The position numbers and the translations under genes were made by a program. DNA of 10,535 nucleotides. Source: Deltaproteobacteria bacterium (GTDB lineage Bacteria; Myxococcota_A; UBA9160). The stretch lies in the NCBI GenBank assembly GCA_003520425.1, contig DOUU01000262.1:1-10535 (forward strand), read 5' to 3'. This document shows, in pieces, positions 6,516 to 10,535 of the stretch; the stretch's first letter is position 1; each line of letters begins with the position of its first letter. Under the pieces are notes generated by a model. That model searched no databases. It saw only the letters and a program-made list of their open reading frames with translations, and had not been told where the DNA came from.

Positions 6516-6606
6516 AAGGCCGCAGCGCACAGAGACTCGACTGCAATCCGCTGGCTCGCTAGGTTGCGCGCGGCACGCACACGGACCCACCGTCCTCGGA
6601 GGCGCC

Positions 6607-6726
6607 ATGGCACGCGGCAAGCTCGATGCGATCGCGTACATCTACGTTCTGCTGGGGATCCCCGCGATCGTGGGCTTCACGGTCATCCTGTTTGTGCTTG
6701 GCCGGATGTTCAACCTCCCCGCCTAA
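6607..6726 (+). CDS. 39-aa single-helix membrane protein
   Basis: ATG 6607 follows GGAGG by 4 nt. The peptide has a short charged N-terminus (MARGKLD), one hydrophobic helix at about residues 8-31 (IAYIYVLLGIPAIVGFTVIL) and a short tail ending MFNLPA. The tail after the helix has a single Arg, so an N-in orientation is plausible. It lies 91 nt after the efflux-adaptor remnant and may be a small subunit or modulator of the lost transport operon. I know no family name. The good ribosome site and uniform hydrophobicity argue for a real gene. Confidence 0.6.
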   Translation: MARGKLDAIAYIYVLLGIPAIVGFTVILFVLGRMFNLPA

Positions 6727-6729
6727 ACG

Positions 6730-6852
6730 GTGCAGGTGCCTGCCGAGGGCGAGGGGCTGCCGGTCTGCTTCCTACGCACGGACCGGCAGAAGCGAGCCGG
6801 GCCTGCCCGCGCTCGCTCGGGAATCTCGCCCAGAGACGAAATCCTCTTCTAA
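6730..6852 (+). CDS. doubtful small ORF (40 aa) following the membrane peptide
   Basis: In the same frame as the 39-aa protein and just past its TAA, a GTG-started frame encodes VQVPAEGEGLPVCFLRTDRQ and a basic tail ending PRDEILF. No ribosome site is seen, and the two strong hairpins at 6757-6816 lie inside it. It could be a decayed extension of the previous gene. Listed for completeness. Confidence 0.15.
   Translation: MQVPAEGEGLPVCFLRTDRQKRAGPARARSGISPRDEILF
6757..6789. repeat. 9-bp inverted repeat CTGCCGGTC...GACCGGCAG
   Basis: Perfect 9-bp arms (6757-6765 and 6781-6789) flank a 15-nt loop, 31 nt after the stop of the 39-aa gene. It is followed 2 nt later by a second hairpin. There is no T-tract. 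It may be a 3'-end structure, a regulatory RNA element or a repeat unit. Confidence 0.4.
6792..6816. terminator. strong GC hairpin with one bulge
   Basis: GCGAGC-CGGGC pairs with GCCCG-C-GCTCGC: 11 base pairs, a 2-nt loop and one bulged C. With the preceding repeat it makes a double hairpin between the adaptor/membrane-peptide genes and the transglutaminase-like lipoprotein. The lack of a T-run means termination here would need Rho, or the role is mRNA protection. Confidence 0.35.
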
Positions 6853-6906
6853 GACGCTAGCTTCGCGCTCAAGTGGTGCCCCGCAGGCGCCGACCCTTCT
6901 CGGGAG

Positions 6907-7668
6907 ATGGTGCGCTTCGCTGCAACCCGCTCCCTGCCGTTTTTGCGTGTCTTCGCGCTCACCTCGGTCGTTCTCGGCTGCGGCTGCGCGGCGACCGGGC
7001 AGAGCGCCGCCACAGCGGTGCACTACCGATTCTTCGACGCGCCCGAGCCCAACGACATCTGGACCCCCACGATCCGGGGTTGGCAGGCCCGAGAGCGCGC
7101 GCTTGCGGATACCGAGATGCTGCGCCCGGCTGAAGGATCGATGGGGTCACGCGTCTCCGAAGGCTTTGGCGCCACGATCGGTCCTGGCGGGACGCACGGA
7201 GACCTGCGGGCGGAGTACTTCGCCTTCCGTGCCGAGCGCAAACGCGAGCTGGCGCGAGAAGTCGCGGCCTGGATCCAGGGCGAGGCTCGGCACCACTACA
7301 TTCCCAACGGGCCGATCTCCCACTGGGCGACGCTCGAGGAGACGCTTGCGAACAATGGGGCGAGCTGCAACGGCCTCGAGCTTCTCCCCTACCGCTTCCT
7401 CCTCGACGCAGGTTTCCGGTCGGACGAGGTCTACCGGGCCATCGTGATGCGCCCCTCCGACGGTCAGCACCACATGGTGACCTTGTGGTTCGAAAACCCC
7501 GACGATCCGTGGGTGATCGATCCCACGGGTGCGATGACGACCGGGATGCCGCACCTCTCCGAGGTGGCCGCCTGGGTGCCGGTCAAGGTTTTTAGCGAGA
7601 CGGTGGAGTACACGGTGCATCCCGACAGCGGGATGCACGGCAACCTGGCCATCCGACAGGCGCGCTGA
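6907..7668 (+). CDS. transglutaminase-like cysteine-protease-fold lipoprotein
   Basis: This 253-residue protein has an N-terminal export signal with a lipobox, VLG-C25 (or C27 just after), so it is probably a membrane-anchored lipoprotein. The catalytic core of the transglutaminase-like superfamily is visible in order: Cys C154 at a helix start (NNGASCNGLELLPYRFLLDA), His H188 or H189 (GQHHMVTLWF), and Asp D205 (PWVIDPTGAM). Such proteins may be cysteine proteases, amidases or cross-linkers acting on surface proteins or peptidoglycan; the substrate here is unknown. Residues 30-140 (IWTPTIRGWQARERALADTE and on) match nothing I know. The ATG directly follows GGGAG with no spacing; GTG 6910 gives slightly better spacing and changes nothing else. 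It is convergent with the next gene, 31 nt apart. Confidence 0.8.
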   Translation: MVRFAATRSLPFLRVFALTSVVLGCGCAATGQSAATAVHYRFFDAPEPNDIWTPTIRGWQARERALADTEMLRPAEGSMGSRVSEGFGATIGPGGTHGDLRAEYFAFRAERKRELAREVAAWIQGEARHHYIPNGPISHWATLEETLANNGASCNGLELLPYRFLLDAGFRSDEVYRAIVMRPSDGQHHMVTLWFENPDDPWVIDPTGAMTTGMPHLSEVAAWVPVKVFSETVEYTVHPDSGMHGNLAIRQAR

Positions 7669-7699
7669 GCCCTCACAGGCCCCGGCCCCTCCCCCCGCT

Positions 7700-7993
7700 C
7701 TAGCCCAGACGCGAGAAGATCTCGTAAGGGCTTTGCTCGTTCGAGTCGAGGGCCGCCAGGCCATCGAGGATCTTGCGACATACAACGCCCGCATCGGCCA
7801 CGCTGCGCGCTAGGAGCTCGGACTCAAGGGCGCTTCGCACCGCGATCATCATCTCGGTCTTGCCCACCGTCTTGGCGTTCTGGCCCGCGGCCTTGAGGGC
7901 GAGGCGCACCGTGCCCCGCGCTTCGAGTTCCGAGAAGGCGGTGTGCTGCTCCAGGAGCTTGCAGGCGCGGTCGAACGCAGCAGAGTCCGCCAT
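7700..7993 (-). CDS. small conserved-looking cytoplasmic protein of unknown function (97 aa)
   Basis: This all-helical, soluble 97-residue protein has a central pattern of small and charged residues (LEARGTVRLALKAAGQNAK, then MMIAVRSALESELLA) and two cysteines (C11, C72). There is no membrane helix, signal or nucleic-acid-binding motif. The ribosome site GAGG lies 5-6 nt before ATG, so the start is well supported. The gene is divergent from the nucleoside-importer genes, sharing a 95-nt intergenic region, and convergent with the lipoprotein gene. I have an impression of similar small proteins in deltaproteobacterial genomes but cannot name a family. Confidence 0.75.
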   Translation of the reverse strand: MADSAAFDRACKLLEQHTAFSELEARGTVRLALKAAGQNAKTVGKTEMMIAVRSALESELLARSVADAGVVCRKILDGLAALDSNEQSPYEIFSRLG

Positions 7994-8051
7994 CGATCCT
8001 CATTTCGGATGCGCTGCGACGGCGCTTGAGGCGGCGCGGGCGGCACCTTCG

Positions 8052-8079
8052 TTGACGCCGGAGCGAAGCGTCCCATACT
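8052..8079 (+). promoter_or_regulatory. candidate sigma-70 promoter of the importer operon
   Basis: TTGACG (8052-8057, 5 of 6 consensus) is 16 nt from CATACT (8074-8079, 4 of 6). Transcription would start near 8086, only about 3 nt before the ATG at 8089. No Shine-Dalgarno sequence is seen between. This predicts a leaderless or near-leaderless mRNA. Confidence 0.5.
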
Positions 8080-8088
8080 CGGGCGCCG

Positions 8089-9087
8089 ATGAACAAGCGT
8101 CCCGCCGCTCTGTGCGTACTGCTCCTCTTCCCCATGGCCTTCGCCTGCGGCCGCTCGCAGCCGAAGGGACCGCCGCCCTTTCGAGTCGCTCTGCTCACGC
8201 CCGGCTCGGTTGCCGACGGTGGCTGGAACCAAGCAGCGTATGAGGGGCTGCTGCGCATTCGCGATGAGCTCGGAGCGGAAGTGAACAACGAGGAGACGAA
8301 GACGCCGGGGCAGTTCGAGGAGGGATTTCGCGACTACGCAAGCCGAGGCTACCAGCTCATCTTCGGTCATGGCTTCGAGTACCAGCAGGCGGCCGCTCGG
8401 GTCGCGGCCCAATACCCCGACACGGTCTTCATCACGACCTCGGGCAACACGGTTCGCCCAAACGTCGCTCCGATGGTGTTCGAGCTCGAACAGGCCACCT
8501 ATTTGTGTGGCGTACTTGCAGGGCGCATGAGTGCGAGCAAGGTCGTCGGGATGATCGGAGGCATCGACATTCCGTCGATCCGCAGCACGTTCTTGGCCTT
8601 CCGTGCCGGTGCCGAGTACGCGATGCCCGCCATTTCCGTGCGCGAGGTCTTCACAGGCAGCTTTCAGGACAGCGGCGCCGCTCACGAGGCGGCCCTCGCA
8701 CTCCTCGATGCGGGGGCGGACTTTCTGATCCATCAGGCGAACGACGCCGGGCGGGGGGTCTTCCAGGCTGTCTCCGAGCGCGCCGGAACCGGCGCTGCCG
8801 TCTACGCGTTCGGAACGAACAAGAACCAGAACGACATGGCGCCGGACGTCGTGATCGCCTCCGCGGTGCTCGACGTCCCCTCGGCCTTCGTGCTCGTCGC
8901 ACGCCGCGTGCGGGATAAGACATTCCGTGCGGAGCCGCTGCGCCTTGGCATGAACGACGGAACCGTGAGCTTTGTCTTGAATCCGGCTCTGCTCTCGAAA
9001 ATCCCGGAGTCGGCTCGCGTGGAGCTCGGCGAACTCGAAGAAGAGATCCGCGCCGGTTCCCTCGTCGTTCCGCGAGGCGACTTCTGA
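8089..9087 (+). CDS. BMP/PnrA-like ABC substrate-binding lipoprotein (probable nucleoside importer)
   Basis: This 332-residue protein has a lipoprotein signal peptide (AFA-C20) and a complete Bmp/PnrA periplasmic-binding-protein fold. Family signatures are VADGGWNQAAYEGLL (41-55), the turn near residue 93 (FGHGFEY), ATYLCGVLAGRMSASKVVGM (136-155) with the IGG after it, LIHQANDAGRGVF (213-225), and GTNKNQND with SAVLDVPSAFVLVARRV (242-274). Characterised relatives (PnrA, BmpA, B. subtilis YufN) bind purine or other nucleosides and feed an ABC importer, which the adjacent ATPase supports. Anchored to a membrane, it would capture substrate for two permeases expected beyond the window. The ATG lacks a ribosome site and lies about 3 nt from the predicted transcription start. 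The exact ligand is not settled by sequence. Confidence 0.92.
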   Translation: MNKRPAALCVLLLFPMAFACGRSQPKGPPPFRVALLTPGSVADGGWNQAAYEGLLRIRDELGAEVNNEETKTPGQFEEGFRDYASRGYQLIFGHGFEYQQAAARVAAQYPDTVFITTSGNTVRPNVAPMVFELEQATYLCGVLAGRMSASKVVGMIGGIDIPSIRSTFLAFRAGAEYAMPAISVREVFTGSFQDSGAAHEAALALLDAGADFLIHQANDAGRGVFQAVSERAGTGAAVYAFGTNKNQNDMAPDVVIASAVLDVPSAFVLVARRVRDKTFRAEPLRLGMNDGTVSFVLNPALLSKIPESARVELGELEEEIRAGSLVVPRGDF

Positions 9088-9128
9088 CGGCAGGCGCAGG
9101 CGGCGGCGGTCTGCGTCCCGACGCGGCC

Positions 9129-10535
9129 GTGGCCCCCGCCGTCCGGTTCGCTGCGATCTCGAAATCCTTCGGGCTGCAGCGCCCCGCGCTCGTTCGCGTC
9201 TCCCTCGAGATCCACCCGGGCGAGATCCTCGCGCTCCTCGGTGAAAACGGCGCCGGGAAATCGACGCTCATGCATGTGCTCGTCGGACTGGTGCGGCCGG
9301 ACGCGGGCCGCCTCGAGATCTGCGGGCGCGAAGTCGACCTTGCGAGCTATTCCCCCGCCGCTGCCCTGCGCGCCGGAGTGGGTATGGTGCATCAGCACTC
9401 CACGATGGTCCCCGCCATGACGGTGCCCGAGAATATTGCCTTGGGCGCTCTGGGCGGAGGCGCTCTGTTCCGACGAGCGAAGGTTCGCGCGCGGGTAGGG
9501 CGCCTTGCAGAGCAGTACGCCCTCGACGTGCCCCTCGACGTGCCCGTCGCCGAGCTTTCGGTGGGCCAGCGTCAGCGTGCGGAGATCCTGCGCACGCTCG
9601 ACCGCGGCGCCCGGGTGATCGTGCTCGACGAGCCGACGGCGGCGCTCACCCCAGCTGAGACGCAAGCCCTCTTTCCCGGCTTGCGCAGGTTGCGAGATGC
9701 GGGGAGCGCCATCGTCTTCATCTCGCACAAGCTGGAAGAAATCGAAGGACTGGCGGACCGGGTCGCAGTGCTTCGGCGCGGTGTTCTCGTGGCGGTAAAA
9801 GGCGCACGCGAAGCCGACGCACGCGAGCTCGGAAGTCTCATGCTCGGGCGAGACCTCCCCGGGCTCGTGCGCCTTCCGGCGGCGCGGGCGGAGAAGGCTG
9901 CAGCGGCTTTCGCACTAGAGGAGCTCGAGGCACCGGGGCTGCGCGAGGCGAGCCGGCTCAAGGGGGTGAGCCTCGCGGTCAAAGCCGGGGAGATCGTCGG
10001 CGTGGCCGGGATTGACGGCAACGGCCAGCGCGAGCTGGAAGAGGTGCTGGCCGGCGTGCGTCCGATGACCGCGGGTCGGATCGAGGTGGCGGGGCGGCCG
10101 GTCCGGCCGGGTGTGCGGAGTCTGCGTGCGGCCGGCGTTTCCCATCTGTCCGGAGAACGCGAGCGGGGCGGCCTCGTCGCCGGCTTTACGATCGCCGAAA
10201 ACCTCATCTTGAAGAGCTCGTATGACGATCGCCGCTTCTTCCGGGGGGGCCTGCTCGAGCTTGAAGTCGCACGCCAGTACGCACGAGGCGTGATGCAGCG
10301 GTTCGGCATCGAACCCGCCGACCCGGATCTCGACATCGCGACGCTCTCCGGGGGCAACGCCCAGAAGGTGGCCGTGGCCCGTGAGCTCGATTCGCGGCCC
10401 CGGGTGCTCGTGGCCGTGAATCCCACACGTGGGCTCGACGTCGGCTCCGCGCGCTTTGTGAACGAACAACTCCTCGCCCTCCGCTCCGAGGGCGGCGCCG
10501 TGCTCCTCGTCTCCACAGAGCTCGATGAGCTCCTC
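9129..10535 (+). CDS. twin-domain ABC ATPase of a nucleoside/sugar-type importer (3' end outside window)
   Basis: The frame is open to the window edge, giving 469 residues from GTG 9129, so only the extreme C-terminus is missing. Domain 1 has Walker A GENGAGKST (38-46), a Q-loop (VHQHSTMVPAMTVPENI), the signature LSVGQ (143-147) and Walker B VIVLDEP (D167, E168). Domain 2 has a degenerate Walker A, GIDGNGQ (294-300), without the P-loop lysine, then LSGGNAQK (406-413) and VLVAVNPTRGLDVGS, where the catalytic Glu is Asn (often Gln). One complete and one degenerate site is normal for RbsA/MglA and nucleoside (YufO/NupO) ATPases. The stop of the binding-protein gene lies 41 nt upstream, so they are co-transcribed. 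No ribosome site precedes the GTG, and translational coupling is possible. A 12-nt tandem duplication (9522-9545) repeats LDVP. Confidence 0.93.
   Translation, partial: MAPAVRFAAISKSFGLQRPALVRVSLEIHPGEILALLGENGAGKSTLMHVLVGLVRPDAGRLEICGREVDLASYSPAAALRAGVGMVHQHSTMVPAMTVPENIALGALGGGALFRRAKVRARVGRLAEQYALDVPLDVPVAELSVGQRQRAEILRTLDRGARVIVLDEPTAALTPAETQALFPGLRRLRDAGSAIVFISHKLEEIEGLADRVAVLRRGVLVAVKGAREADARELGSLMLGRDLPGLVRLPAARAEKAAAAFALEELEAPGLREASRLKGVSLAVKAGEIVGVAGIDGNGQRELEEVLAGVRPMTAGRIEVAGRPVRPGVRSLRAAGVSHLSGERERGGLVAGFTIAENLILKSSYDDRRFFRGGLLELEVARQYARGVMQRFGIEPADPDLDIATLSGGNAQKVAVARELDSRPRVLVAVNPTRGLDVGSARFVNEQLLALRSEGGAVLLVSTELDELL

Noticed and set aside
5412..6641. A 409-codon minus-strand open frame
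   Set aside because: It is antisense to the efflux-adaptor frame, low-complexity Arg/His-rich, and has no recognisable domain. It is a GC-driven shadow.
9522..9545. Tandem 12-nt duplication in the ABC ATPase gene
   Set aside because: It is in frame and adds only a second LDVP in a variable linker. It is a minor slippage event, not a repeat element.
10008..10420. Degenerate second ATPase site as evidence of a pseudogene
   Set aside because: Loss of the P-loop lysine and of the catalytic Glu in domain 2 is the normal state of this ATPase family.
8802..10516. Long minus-strand open frames (308 and 314 codons)
   Set aside because: They are antisense to the clearly real BMP and ABC ATPase genes and are rich in Arg/Ser/Pro, as expected for shadows in GC-rich DNA.
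1..10535. CRISPR arrays, tRNA, rRNA, insertion sequences
   Set aside because: No regularly spaced repeats, cloverleaf-like segments, rRNA landmarks, or transposase frames with terminal inverted repeats were seen.

Overview
The window is GC-rich bacterial DNA. Its gene content suggests a member of the former Deltaproteobacteria (Myxococcota or Desulfobacterota type, probably uncultured). The best pointer is the DUF6178-family gene, a family I associate mainly with those groups. The placement is an inference from family memory, not from a search. There are no rRNA, tRNA, CRISPR or transposase genes.

Left part (1-4052). Intact genes lie on the minus strand, loosely spaced: a Bcp/PrxQ-type peroxiredoxin (349-831), a DinB-fold metal-binding protein (1004-1540), a DUF1772-type four-helix membrane protein (1948-2382), and a DUF6178 protein (2706-4052) that seems to lose its C-terminus. 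Between them are stretches that read like protein in one frame but lack a start or break off (93-242, 1653-1892, 2441-2770). This part therefore looks gene-poor and eroded.

Middle part (4053-6726). The plus strand carries a perfect TATAAT box and the 3' end of a decayed Cys/Asn-rich gene. These are followed, 3 nt later, by a secreted helical-repeat protein (4399-5364) whose base use is more A/T-rich than its neighbours. Next comes a clear scar: the start of a zinc-ribbon protein (5662 to about 5800) runs out of frame into the C-terminal two thirds of an HlyD/MacA-type efflux adaptor (about 5802-6515). A 39-residue one-helix membrane protein follows (6607-6726), then two strong hairpins.

Right part (6907-10535). 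This part is compact and intact. It holds a lipoprotein with a transglutaminase-like Cys/His/Asp triad (6907-7668), convergent with a small uncharacterised protein (7700-7993 minus). Divergent from the latter is the start of a nucleoside-type ABC importer: a BMP/PnrA-like substrate-binding lipoprotein (8089-9087) and a twin-domain ATPase (9129 to the window end, incomplete). Two permease genes would be expected next. The importer promoter is placed so that its mRNA may be almost leaderless.

I found no convincing new multi-gene system. The points most worth checking are the zinc-ribbon/adaptor scar, the A/T-richer secreted repeat-protein locus with its truncated partner, the coupled leader ORF ahead of the DUF1772 gene, and the predicted leaderless importer transcript.
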